From positions 13,038,758-13,102,757 of the forward strand of contig CM072166.1 in assembly GCA_036850595.1 (NCBI GenBank): a DNA stretch of 64,000 bases. Direction: 5' to 3'. Below the pieces are notes generated by a model. The model did not search any database and had not been told where the DNA came from. It saw only the letters and a program-made list of their open reading frames with translations. Each line of letters begins with the position of its first letter. Position 1 is the first letter of the stretch. A program made the position numbers and the translations under genes. Below are positions 38,086 to 50,900 of this stretch, piece after piece. The DNA is from Rhyacichthys aspro (lineage: Eukaryota > Chordata > Actinopteri > Gobiiformes > Rhyacichthyidae).

Positions 38086-38656
38086 CTAATGAAATAGAAA
38101 CAACAACAAAGTTAGATATTACAAATAAACGCCAACAACAAATAAAGGTAAAATACCACACACACTGGGATTGGGTATGTCTCACTAAAAAGATATTTAA
38201 AAGCAGAAAAACAACCGTGTCAAGAGAGGCCTTTCCACAGATGTCATGGGGCACCAACCCACAGCTGTCACTGTCCAAAACAGACTGAAATGCTAAGCTA
38301 TTGTTAGCCTGTCTGGGTGGGAACTAACCCAAATACTCCAAACACAACTCGGAATGAGGGCCCTCTTTGCAACCATACACGCACAATAATATAAAGATAA
38401 TATGTTAACAGTCATATAATAGCATAGTTCACACTATTACTTGCTTCTTTAAACATGTTTGGTATCCAGGATGTTGCTGACAGTCAACACAACACAGTCT
38501 AAATAAGCTAGCTAGGTCGTGTTAGCATGGTTAGCGATCCATTACAGCTAACTTAGAGCAGACAGTTAGCTTACTGCTTGTCTGTCTGAGGTTATACGAC
38601 CACTGTGCTATCTGTTGAGGTTCTGCTGTCTAATAAAAGTGTGTAATAACGCTTAC

Positions 38657-38770
38657 TTATCATGGTCGCCACTTGAGTGCTGTGTATAAGGGGATGAACG
38701 CGTTTGGCATCACACCGCTACTTCCGAATCACAAAGGAAACTTTAACCGGAAAACCCTCCTCTGCGTGGG
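38657..38770 (-). other. mrtfa: mrtfa 5' untranslated exon 1 (5' limit approximate)
   Basis: A good donor (TAA|GTAAGC on the minus strand, boundary 38657/38656) ends a CpG-containing segment upstream of the mrtfa start. The exon contains ATGATAA at its 3' edge, which opens a short upstream ORF across the splice. The 5' limit is a guess based on base composition and ETS-like CCGGAA motifs at about 38,740-38,760. Confidence 0.45.
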
Positions 38771-39686
38771 AAGCACAGCCGTCAGTCTTCCCGCAACACG
38801 TTTATCGAGCCTATATTGACTGTACTCTTCTGTTATAGTAGAGTGCTAACCGTGTGTGCAAGGCAGAACATATCCACAAATGCAAACCCATACATGTAGG
38901 ATATTTGGCTTATTTCCAAACATGTTGAGCATAACATGTGAAGCATGTACCTAAAGAGACACGCCTCCGGGTAGACTTTGCCTCCATCTAGTGGCGAAGT
39001 TCAGATACTACATCACCTATAACACGCTTTATATTTGTCATGGAAATGTTACAACGGTATTGTGGAAAAAAATAAATAGGGTTCTTAATCAATCTAGCCT
39101 TCAATCGCAATTATACTAGTGAGCACCAAAGCACGCGTTCCTTGACAGGTCTTTCAATTTTCTGTTAACTCAATTCAAACACTTTTTCTATTTTACACCA
39201 AGTGATAGTAAAATTACCCCGGGCTGTAAACATGGTATATCACATTTTATTCTGGTAAGGCTATGTTTGTAACTTACTTGCTTACTTGTAATAAAAAATG
39301 TAGAACTAAAAACACCCGAAAAAAGAAGAGAATGCTTTTTTTATGTGTGTTGCTAAATCTTGCTTAAGAGGCAGAGGCATACCACTTATGGAAAAAACAA
39401 AACATTATTTTCTATATATTATTAATTATTTCTGTTATTTCGAGTTCTGACATTTCGAGTTCTGACAGATGTAACTTAAGGTTGGTGTAAAATTTAAAAA
39501 AATTAAACACTATTATTACTACTACAGAACAATACTTTTATTGCTCTTAGCCCTGGGTTTGACAGCTAAACCCATTGGCTAAACTGTTACAGCCACGGCT
39601 ACGGCAAGCGAGGAGGGACTGTCCCGTTAAAGTCTCTCGTTTCCAGTGCTGGGTCTTGAACGGACCGCTGCTGCCGAGCAACAACC
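38660..39686. promoter_or_regulatory. Divergent mrtfa / get4 promoter region
   Basis: About 1 kb separates the first mrtfa leader exon (minus strand) from the get4 start codon (plus strand). The mrtfa side has ETS-like motifs (ACTTCCGAA, AACCGGAAAA at about 38,725-38,755). The get4 side is CpG-containing from about 39,590. A repeat-like ending (CCATCTAGTGGCGAAGTTC, about 38,985) and AT-rich DNA lie between, so two separate promoters are more likely than one shared core. Confidence 0.45.
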
Positions 39687-42684
39687 ATGTCTGAGCAGGA
39701 GTCCCTGAGGTGCTCCAGTGCCAGGAACCGGGGAGGCGTACAGCGTGTCGAGGGAAAGCTTCGAGCGAGCGTAGAAAAGGGGGATTACTATGAAGCACAT
39801 CAAATGTACAGGACTTTATTTTTTAGGTGAGTCTCCCTTTATGCCCATGGCTTTTTAGTTTGCTACGAGGCCTACCTGTTCCAGATCATTCTGCTGTCAA
39901 CCTTGCTTTTAAAGTTGTGTGCTTATGATTGGTTGAATTGCGCCATAGTCCCGCCCACTTAAGTAATCCGGGCTTGTTGATTAGTTGGCCTTGATGTCTA
40001 TCACAGTCAAAAAAAAAAAAAAAAAAAGATAACCAAGAACAACTAGCTGGTTAGCTAACTGGTATATAGCAGCAATATAAACGACGACAGCTTCTTTATT
40101 GGGCTAATTTCACCCGTTCTGTTTAGCCAGTTCATAGTTTGCACAAATATAACTTGAAAGTATGGCCTACATTGTTGTCCAGTCCCTTGTCGTTTCCTGA
40201 ACAAGGTTGTTGTTGCTGGCCAGCTGTGTTAGCTTTTAGCGAGTTAGCCCTAATGGCACCGCCGCAGTCTGCCACAATGTCGGCTAGACATTTTACGTAG
40301 TTGTAGTATATTAATGTTATTATGTTATTAAACGCATCACCTAAAAGAAGAATGTATCTGTATTTTAAATAGCATATAATTAGGAAAGCTATACATTTAT
40401 CGATTCGGTCAAGTTTGTTTTCTCATCGATAAATGTGTTTTCATCGCTAGATATGTTGTTAGGGAGATTTTTTGTATTACTGACTTCCTTTGGTGTCCTC
40501 AGGTTTCTTAATAGTTGGTTAGCATTTACAGTAATGTCCCTCTTGTGGCACAGGGCTATTACTTGAAACTAAAACACCATAAGAATGTGAAACATTGTAA
40601 ATCTGCCACTCCTGTCTTCTGTCAGGTACATGTCACAGGCAAAACATGCAGAGGCCAAAGAGCTGATGTACAATGGCGCTCTGCTTTTCTTCAGCTATAA
40701 CCAGGTATGTTTTTATGTTTGCTATAATTGCTGCCAAGTATGCTATTGGCATAACCAAAAATGTTCCTGAAAATCGTGTGATGAATAAAGTACAGATTGC
40801 AATACTTGTATGTGCAGCAAAACAGTGCCGCTGATTTGTCTATGCTGGTTCTGGAAGTGTTGGAGAAATCCGAGACAAAAGTTGAAGATGAAATTTTAGG
40901 TAAGTAGCCACATTTTATAATTCTACAAGATCCCATTACACTGACATCTTTCTGATTGATACAGCCAAGGTGTTGTTCTGCTGTTTTAATGTTATTGTTT
41001 CTTGTTTGTGTGTTTGCTAATCAGAACAACTGGCTAAGCTGTTCAGTCTGATGGATCAGAACTCACCAGAGAGGGTAGCGTTTGTGTCCAGAGCACTTAA
41101 ATGGTCCACAGGAGGGTCAGGCAAGTTGGGTCACCCCAAACTACACCAGCTCCTGGCTGTTACTTTGTGGAAAGGTAATCAAAGCTGTAATAAAGCATCT
41201 GATCACTGAGTACTACAAGCTGTAGTTATGTGACATGGTTCAATTCTGTGTTTTCCAGAACAAAACTACAGCGAGTCTCGTTATCACTTCTTGCATTCGT
41301 CTGATGGGGAGGGGTGTGCCCAGATGCTAGTGGAGTACTCGGCTTCAAGAGGTTTCCGTAGTGAGGTTGACATGTTTGTGGCGCAGGCCGTCCTACAGTG
41401 AGTAGTCTGTAACTAATATGTTTTTGGTATGTAAATAGATACAGCACATTGGCACAGCTTTGGATGCGACTTATTTAGAGTCTACATGTAGAGTCAAGAA
41501 AGAGCTATTGATCCCAGTATGTTGCCCTGCAGCCATATCCATTTTCTGTCTATCAGCAGTTTTCCTCAAGTGTCTTATCTGTCTGTGCTCATGCGCTGCT
41601 ATCTCTTCTTTTTATAGTCACATTTGTCTCCTCTTTTTTAAAATCAGTCTCTGTTCTATTTCTGTTCTTTGCTCGTCTGACTCAACCCCTGCAGGTTCCT
41701 CTGCTTAAAGAACAAAAACAGCGCTTCCGTGGTGTTCAGCACATACACAGAGAAACACCCGTCCATAGAGAAAGGCCCTCCCTTCGTCCAGCCACTACTA
41801 AACTTTATCTGGTTTCTGCTGCTGGCAGTGGAAGGGTGAGCAAAAACCTTTTCTTCATTATTTAGGAGATTAATTTATTGATTATTCTTTGTTCTGTAGT
41901 TTCTCTTTGTTTATCCTATTGTGGATTTCTTATCCCTGCAACTGGCCAGTCCATTCTGCACAGCTAATAAGAGAATTACTCTAGTTCTCTAGCACTTTAA
42001 TTATTTAATATTTAATTTAATTCACTTAACATTAATTCTGTTTGAACATCAAATGAAACAAAGTAGGCCATTTTCTTGCTGAAGTCAAATGTTTTTGTAT
42101 GTTTTGTTTTAGGGGTAAATTAACAGTTTTCACAGTGTTATGTGAGCAATATCAACCTTCCTTGAAGAGGGACCCCATGTATAATGAGGTAAGTGTTAAA
42201 TGTAATGTACTGTTAGGCACTTAAAACATAAGACAGTAAAACATTAGAATCCTTTTTATTCATGATTGTTTTTATTTATAAAAATAACATTCTTTTCTCC
42301 TTTCCTCTGACCTTTTCCCCAGTACCTCGACAGAATAGGACAACTATTTTTTGGTGTTCCACCAAAACAGTCCCCATCATATGGTGGACTGCTAGGTAAG
42401 TACCCTAATTCCACAATTAATTAAAAACAATGACTTTTAACTTTAGTAACTACTTATTGAAAATGAATAAAACTAAGTTGCCTTTTTTTTAAGTGAGCTG
42501 AAACTTGTTTTTCTAGCAGTCAACATATTCTCTATGAAAATACACAAACTTGTCTGTGTAGGGAGGTAGTAGTAACAGTTGTTCTTCGACAGGAAACCTG
42601 CTGAACAGCCTGATGGGATCTGGTGAGGATGATGACGTGGCTGAAGAAGCACAGGAGGACAGCAGCCCAATAGAGTTGGACTGA
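39687..42684 (+). CDS. get4: Get4, tail-anchored protein insertion factor, 9 exons
   Basis: GET4 is a cytosolic alpha-solenoid protein. With UBL4A and BAG6 it hands tail-anchored membrane proteins to GET3 and takes part in quality control of mislocalised proteins. Exons: 39687-39826, 40626-40704, 40818-40899, 41025-41174, 41259-41397, 41695-41835, 42113-42188, 42323-42395, 42593-42684; total 972 bases, 323 aa (human 327). Recognisable segments are [87 protein letters not shown] and the ending SSPIELD. The start has a good context (aaccATGT) and the first residues [20 protein letters not shown] match the family start. All donors are GT and all phases agree. The short acidic region before SSPIELD ([13 protein letters not shown]) is the most variable part. 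Confidence 0.96.
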
Positions 42685-43910
42685 GACCACAGCCAAGAAC
42701 CACAAGAACAAACGAAACACAAAAAAGGAATATGGCGCTACTGCCTCTGTTTTACCTGCACTTGGGTGGGCCGAGGCTGCGGCTGACTTCAGAGGCGTGC
42801 TGTTCCACTTCCCAACATCCCACCCATCTGCTCTCGAATCAGAACAAGTATCCGGCCCAAATGTCCTACTGAGCACTGCCTGGACTAACTACGCCAAACT
42901 GCAAACATACCCATTATTCTACAATTCTCTCATTTCATTGTTTTCATTACTTAGATGGGGTCTCCTGCTCTGTCTTTGGATTTTAACCAAGATATAACGA
43001 ACTGTGGAGAAGCAAGACTCTCCCACTGAAGATGAGAATAATGTTGTTTATGGCATCGTGTGAGGGGCTCTGTTACTACAAAAACAATGCTTCTATATTG
43101 TTTGGCTCACAGCCGCATTGAGCGTGATTTATTACAGCCAGCGGTAAAGCTGCTGTTGGCAGTTATATTCTTTGTTAAATCTTTTCTGTCTTTAGTACAT
43201 AAATTAAATCTAAGTAGATAAAGGCACTTCTTTCATATGACCTAAGTTATAAAACAACATCTTGCACTGCATTTCTTTTCCAGTTTTCTACAAATCATAA
43301 AGGCGATGCCAGTTCAGTCAAACGTCTGTCTGTATATGCTCCACTATAGAGTCCCCACTCAAGCTGCAGCTGAGCTTGTTTGCATTTTTCATTGAAATTG
43401 TCAAGTTGTTTTTTTTTACAGCTATGAAAAGTGACTAAATCTAGCACTTAGTTTTTAAGTTGCTGATCGTTGCCTGTAGATGCCTGTGTCCAGTCTATTT
43501 ACAAAGAAAGTCAGGATTGGACTGTGTGATGTGGGCACACTGTGAAAAGCTGTTGATGTTGGGAGTGAATCTGACTTTGCATGTTATAAAAAAGACTCAT
43601 GCTTCATCACTTGTTCTTTTCTATTTTCCGTCTAATGAATTTCCTTTTGTAGGTGGATGAACATCAGCACTTGAGTGCACGCTGCTCTTTTTATCAGTCT
43701 TTCACTGAACCTCAAAATTCACTCACTAAATTTATCCCTCTCAGTGACATTCAATTTAGGTCTTTTAAAATACACAAAATCCATATTGGGGTCCAGATAA
43801 TTGTACAGTAAAACAACTCGTTTCTGCTGGAAAACTAGCGAAGTTCATTATTGCTATTTGTGTAAAATTCTATATGAAAGCATAATTGACTAATTTTTAA
43901 TAAAAATGAT
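42685..43910 (+). other. get4: get4 3' untranslated region
   Basis: AT-rich sequence after the stop with AATAAA signals at 43,899-43,904 and 43,933-43,938. The end is inferred. No other gene is seen up to the vps35l terminal exon; the two genes run tail to tail. Confidence 0.5.
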
Positions 43911-44596
43911 ACAACCAAATGTATTAGAGTAAAATAAAAATGTGATTTCAATGACAAATAGGCCTATTGTAGAACACTAACACAGGAGAACATAGGAGTA
44001 GCTATATTTGAACATTTGACACAATTGGTTTGTATGAGAATGTATTTAATATTTGCCATTTTGCTGATCTATAATGGCTGACCTGTAGCTGCAGTATCCA
44101 TTAGTGAGTATTAACCTATAGGGTCTGCTGTGAGTGTAAAGGAAGGAGTGTGGCTATCAGAGATCATCTATGAACGTACTGGTGATGGCTGATAAAAACC
44201 TAAAGTATGTTGTTTTAACACTAGCAGTATTGTTACATGAAATGTACTTATCATTCACAATAACAATAGGGTCCACAGTTTAAAGGGAAACTTGACTTTG
44301 GGGTCCATTACCAAAAGTTTTCCAAAGATTAGCATCTGTTGCCTCCAATTTCATTTCACTTCATCTGGTGAGACACTTTTTGTGATCCTGAAAGTTCTTT
44401 CAGAATCCACCTTTTCATTATTTATGTAATCCAAAAGGTGTGTGACCAAAGGCCTGTTTGTCACCGCAGCTCTTTATCATTTTTTCATTTCTTTTGAGAA
44501 TAAAAGGGGGACTGTTTGCCTTTGCAATGATTCACTAATTCAGTAAATAAATAACTAAGAAGAGTTTGAGAATGTCTTAAAACGATGTGTGTGTTG

Positions 44597-44602
44597 TTTA
44601 TT
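44597..44602 (-). terminator. vps35l: Candidate vps35l poly(A) signal
   Basis: AATAAA on the minus strand about 310 bases after the vps35l stop codon. This would give a short 3' untranslated region. Confidence 0.45.
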
Positions 44603-44909
44603 TCTGCAGTTAGCACAAAGACAGACATACAGATGTGTTTTGGCATTGAAATCATTCAGAATGTCTAAGCTAACAATGCAGCAGAAGTAAGCCTGAATAC
44701 TGAGAACACAGTGACTATATCAGAGTAGTGTCAGTCAAATTCGCGTTATTCTAAGATGTGAGAGGCTTTTTTTGATTAGTTTACCTAATTGCTTTACAGA
44801 GTGGCTCCAAGTTTTAACTGCAAGTCAAATTTACACAATACATTAAGGCATTTAACCTTACTTCTATTTACATAAAGTGTTAACTGTTAGTACACAGACC
44901 GTCGAGTGT

Positions 44910-47900
44910 TCACGTGCGCGACTGCAGTGCAAGTCTCTGCACCGTGTCCGACAGGTGAGACATATCGGGCTGCTGGGCCTGGTGTTTGATGTGCTCCAGG
45001 GTCTTAACCTGAAGGGAGAAACAGGAAGTTCCAAATGATGAAGTGCGGTGAAAAGTTGAAAAAGATGGCTTTCTGTTTAGGAAGTGTGTGTGTGAGCTCA
45101 CAGAGAGGCGAGTGTCGCAGTATCCGTGTTTGTGGCTGAGGTTCCACAGGTTGACGGCCAGCTGGCTCAGCTTGTTGTTCCTCAGGTCTCCGTGAGCCAG
45201 CAGAACGCCGAACAGGGAGAAGGCCAGCGCACCCTGACGACGGGTGGTCTGCTGCGAGGGGGGGATTAGTTGATGCTGCTTTTACTTAGCTCTATACAGA
45301 TGAAGATAAAGTTGTGTGTAGTCTTACCTCTTCCCGACCCAGAGCCTTGAGCTGGTCCAGGATCTGTCCTATCAGGGTCTCACACAGTTTGTTGATCTCT
45401 GAAAGAAACTTGGGGTCTCCTCCATAAAGAGTCTCATTGGACTCAACTACAACAGAAAGAAAAGAAGTATTGGTAATTTTAACAGTTAGACAAATATAAT
45501 GCATCTTAGTCACACCCTAAATTAAAAACAATAATTAGACCAGTTGTCCACTGGCTGCTCTCTGTTGTTCAAAAGCCGAGTGCAGGGGATGGTCCATGTT
45601 GTTCAGTATAGCAGTGATAGGTTGCCGGCAAGCTTCTTTTCTTTAAGTAAGAAAAGTCGAGAAGTTCCTACTCTACCAGAGATAAATAAGGAAGCACAGA
45701 AGCTTATTTCCCATCTCCTTTCTTTACAAATAAGAGAATTTGTCACAACCGTGTAGTACATCCGCTTAGCAGTTAAGAAGTTCAGTGGTTTTGGATTTAG
45801 CCCTGTCTGGTCTCTATGGATTTGAGTTACATTTTCAGGAGGCAGACATCAAATCAATCAGAGAAACTAAGGATTGTATAAAGCCTGCTTCATAGTAGAT
45901 GAACAGTTGACTGGTCTGATTGGAATTCTACCAAGTTGAAATGTGAAGGGAAGAGAGTCTAGTAGGACTGCACGATTTAAAAAAAACATAAGTAAAAGTT
46001 CAGTTTATGAAAAAATTCAAGGCTCTGGACAAACTGCTATGAGTCAAAACTGGGGCTCCAAACTACACAAGAAAACCAGGATTCAATCTAGACTAGATTT
46101 AGGTCTGAATCAGGACTCAACCAGGACATTTCGAACTATTATACCATACAGTTATTTTTAGTGTAAATCTTTGTCAGATGGAAAATCATGACGATTCAAG
46201 TAGCTCTTTGTGATATGGATATTGTGATTTGTGACGGTGACCAGAGCATTCAAAAGTTCAAAGTGAATAGTTATGGATGGCCAGGCTAGTATTTACCTTT
46301 AGAGATGGAGTAGAGGTACGTCTCTTGGCTCATGGCAGCCAGCAGGGGCAGAGCGCTGATGTACACCCGCACTTTGGCGTCGCTGTTGTCCTCCCAGGTG
46401 TAGTCCTGAACCATGTTGAGAAGCCCGCGCACCAAATACAGCACGCCATGCTCCGGGTGGTCCTGTAAACAAAGATTACACATTTGAAACACACTCTTTC
46501 ACCAATAAATCTAGAACAGACAACGATAAAAGGCTTGTGTTACCGGAACAACTAGCAAAGTGGCCAGGAAGTTGTTGATAAAATCCAGCAGGAAGCTCTC
46601 TGAGGAGCGTTGCTTCCCCTCGACGCTGATGGTGCGTGGGACCTCTGGGAGAATACTGACAGCTGTCTTGAAGAAAGCATCAGCTGAAAGAGAAGAACGT
46701 GAAAAAAGATGAGAAAATGAATGAATGGAGTGGTAGGAAGTTGTATTTTAAACCATGCTCACCCTGGGACAGACACTGGTTGGCTAATGCGACCTGTCCA
46801 GAGAGTAGGTAGAGGCTGAGACGGCTGAAAATGCTGCTGAGAGACGGGATGGTGATGAAGCTGTAGGCTGCGCACGCCTGGAGAAAAACAAAAAAAAGCA
46901 GAAGTGACACCCAGTCTGAGCTTTACTTAAGTTTAGAAATGTTTTCTTTGTGCTGACCCTGACAAAAGCTGCAGTTTTTCTGGAGTGACTCCCTCTCATG
47001 ACTCTCCTGGTTTCCATGGCCAGCTGGTTCACCGCCTACAAGCATAAAAAGCAAATAAACATCATGAGAAGAAATAATGTGGATGTGTATTCCATAAAGA
47101 AGGACTGTTACTGACGTGAATGAGCTGCACCAGAACTGGCTCCAAGTTACAGAAAGTGGCTCTGGCCTCCACGCAAAAACTCAACTGCTGTTCGAAGTCC
47201 CGACCAAACGACACCTGTACGTCAAAAAAGAGAAAGCGCCAGAGATCAATTCAAAACTCATGACAAAAATAATGACGTTTTCGAGGTTCTCACCATACGG
47301 ATAAAGCCAATAATTAGAAGAGACAAGGCTCGTTTTTCATCCTCAAGAGTAAGAGCACTGTAAAAGAGATAATAGAGATAATAATGTTTAGAGAATGTAG
47401 TCGAGGGATATAAAGCAATGTCCAGACTAATATATTTTTAAATGCATGACTTGCGCTGCAGTAGTACAATGTCTCAGCACTAATCAGCAAAAATTCATAC
47501 TTTTTGGATTGTGTTGTGGTTAAAAATGGACACTATAAAAATGATAATGTAGTGGTTTTTTGTTGCATAATTGTCCTAGAACTCAATGCAACAGAAAATA
47601 ATGCTGGGATGACGGGTTGATTCAAAATGAATATAGTTTGTGTGTAGTGGTGTATGTAGTATGGTTTCATATGGTTTCAATAGTGTCTAATCAAAATAAC
47701 ACTCTAGAGATTTAAAGCTTCATATAATAACCCAGTGGAGGGAGCCTACTACTTCTTGTTTCTGTTGCTAAAGGTGCCCAGAGTGGACAAACTGAGCAGA
47801 GCTGGAGGAGATTTAGTTCCAAAATAGTGTAATGATACTGTGAAAGCACCATCTGACCTATTTTGACTGCCTTTGTTCATAGACAACAGCATGTCCCAGC

Positions 47901-50900
47901 AGGGCTTCCATAGCTGTCCCTATGCTCTAAAAACAAATGTGATGTGTGGTATGGCAAACCTTCAATTTGGCCACTAGATGTCACCAAAGGACCAAACACT
48001 ACACACCCCGCTTTTAAATTAGTATGGACTTTTACACTTTCAACATGTGCTAATATGGATGGCTATTGTATGTATTGTATATTATTAGCGTTTGATGCTA
48101 CAACACTGTTTTAAAATGAAAATACATTAGTCTGGGTGAAGCCTTAGTATAAAAATTTGCAATATATTTCTTTTGTCTGCATAAATGAAAGATGAAAAGC
48201 TATTGTTTTTTGGACAAGATGTGAGGCTCCCAGCAATAAAAGTGGTATATATTTATAAACAATTGCTTACATTTATTCTGCTTCAATTAATATGCAAACA
48301 TACTTGACAGAGTCGTGCATGGTCTTGCAGATGTGCAGCATGGCGTTAAGGATGACTGGGTCTCTAGTCAGTTCCACCTGGTGTCTGTGGCGAAACACAT
48401 AAAGCATGTACTCACATTTTTTAGATAAAGTATTTATTAGGTGGATTTTAAACGACACTTACTTGATGAAGACCTCCATGATGGATCTGCAAACCTCAAC
48501 CCTCACGCTGTCCTTCTGGAACATGTCTAAAAACGGCAGGAAACGCTCCTGCAACCAACAGATTTAAGAAGTAAAATGTGTAGCTTAGCCAAACGGTTTC
48601 ACATCCAAAGTTTGCTCACCATGGAGAAGAGAACGGAGAAGTCATGGAAGTAGGTGAGGATCTTCCGAATCACAGACTGCAGCTGGATAGAGTTAAAAAA
48701 AAACAATGTAAAAAGCAAAGAAGAAGAGGAGTAACGAGCTGACTGTTAATGAGCTGCTAACCTGTGGGTAAGCATCTTCAAATGCTCGATCAGGGGTCAT
48801 GTGTTTGATAATGTCAGCCAGGACAGTGTTCACCTCCCGTTTCTAAGAGGATGCACAAAGACAGTCAGAATTTTATCTTTTTATTACACATTATCAAACA
48901 CACTGTACTCACTGTAAAATGTCGACACGTAAACTCCACCCAGATCTCTGCACAGTTGATGTAGTCCTGAAATAAAACACCACATGAAGTCTTCAAGGAG
49001 CATTTCCGTAGTCATTAGCATCTATGTGAGCATTAGCTATACGTTACCCTAGGGCTGCGGACTTTAGTAATGACTTTCCAGGCTTCGTTGAGGATGGTCA
49101 GTCTTTCGGGTTCTGGAGGGTCAGCACAAGCCAAGCTGCGACCCAGAGAGCCAAATAATAGATGCTGCAGAGATTTTAAAAAGGTACGGTGAAGAATTTG
49201 TCACAATTAACTGAAGCAGATGTTTAGGACTAAAGACCTTCGGGAAGCCAGCCTCATCACAGTCTTTGATCATTCCGATGAAGTCAGTGGCTCTGGCGGC
49301 TACAAACTCGGGCCTAAACGCTCTCATGACAGAATTCAGCAAAAGAGCACTATGGGAAATGGAAAAGATGGAGTTAAACAAACAATATTGATGCTTAAAG
49401 AAGAAGAAGAGAATAACAGAGTATGTTCAGCCACTAAATAATATCAAGGCTTATGAACTTACTTGTTGCCCATTGTCTTGCACCTCTCCATCATCTCTGT
49501 AAGTAATGGCTGGAAGATGAGAAACAATTACAATTTGGACTTTTACTGAATCATTTACCAACCCATTGTTAAAATAGTGATGAGCAAAAAGGGACATTTT
49601 ACAGATCAGTTTCTTGGAAAACTCACATTTAACAGAACGTTTGACTACTTATTTAGACTCTATTGGTGTGGTTATTAGTTTACCTAGATACAACTGATCA
49701 CTCATTACTTTTGCATTAATGTGAGCACAGGGGTATAACAGTGTTTGGATACAATTATTAGGATAAGACATTATATTACAGTAAAAAGTAGGATTCAATG
49801 TGTAAAAAAGAAATTCATACCATCTAGTAATTGATGGAGTTCCCCAATGTTTAGTTCTAGGGCCTAATTAATTAAACTATACTTATTAGGTTTTTTTTTT
49901 GGTTTTTTTTAGGACATACTCAAGACCATTTTTCATCTTAAGACAGTTTTTTTTTAATTCTTGGTCTTGTCTTGGTCTCAAACTGATTTTTACCTGGTCT
50001 TGATCCCAGACATCAAGACCAACCAAGACTCCAAATGCTCAGTGGTGAAATGGATTGGTCTTGGACTGGACTAACTTTGTCTGCTTTATTAAATACTAAT
50101 CTTGGTTTTGACTCGGTCCATCAAAGTCTTGATCTGCTCATGTTCTCAGTCAATGCAGTCTTGAGTAAACACTACTTCTACTGTAAATATGTAAATATAT
50201 AAATGTAATTAATATCTTTACTTCTAGTGATTCATGGAGGTCCTCAAAGTTCAACATTCAGACCTTCAGTATGTTATTCATTCATGATCATATTTGTAAA
50301 TTATATATTTGTTGGAATTATTACTACATTAATCTATATGCATTTATTCAAATAATTGATATGTTTAAACATTAAAAGGTAAATATTTAGTTGGATCTGT
50401 GTGTACATGCCTCTGGAGCCCTGTACGCGATGCACTGCAGGATCCAGTTAATGGCAGGGGAGTACAGTGTCAGATACTCAGGCATCTCCACCCTCTGGAT
50501 GACCAGCTGGTTCTGGACACTTTCCCCACTGATCTGACGGAAAGTGCCGAGCAGATCGAAGAAGTTGCGGTTCAGGGAGTCTTTAAGGTGAGGGGCCACC
50601 TCCATTCCCACCTGGAAAAAAAAATAACAGACAGAGAATTTACAAATTCAGATTTTATGATCATACAAGCTTTTAGCCTTTCATGTAAATAGTGTGACTG
50701 AAATTTGCATTTTGGCAGTATATTTGCTGACATATTTTAAATAATAGAGAATAAACATTACAATTGTGAAATTAAATCATAGAGGTGACAGCCTAATAAG
50801 AAAATGTGGTCAGAGACAACTAAAATCTCATTGGCCATCTTATATAAATAAATGAAACAGCATAAAAGCTGAAAACGTTGTATTATTGGCGCAGAATATT

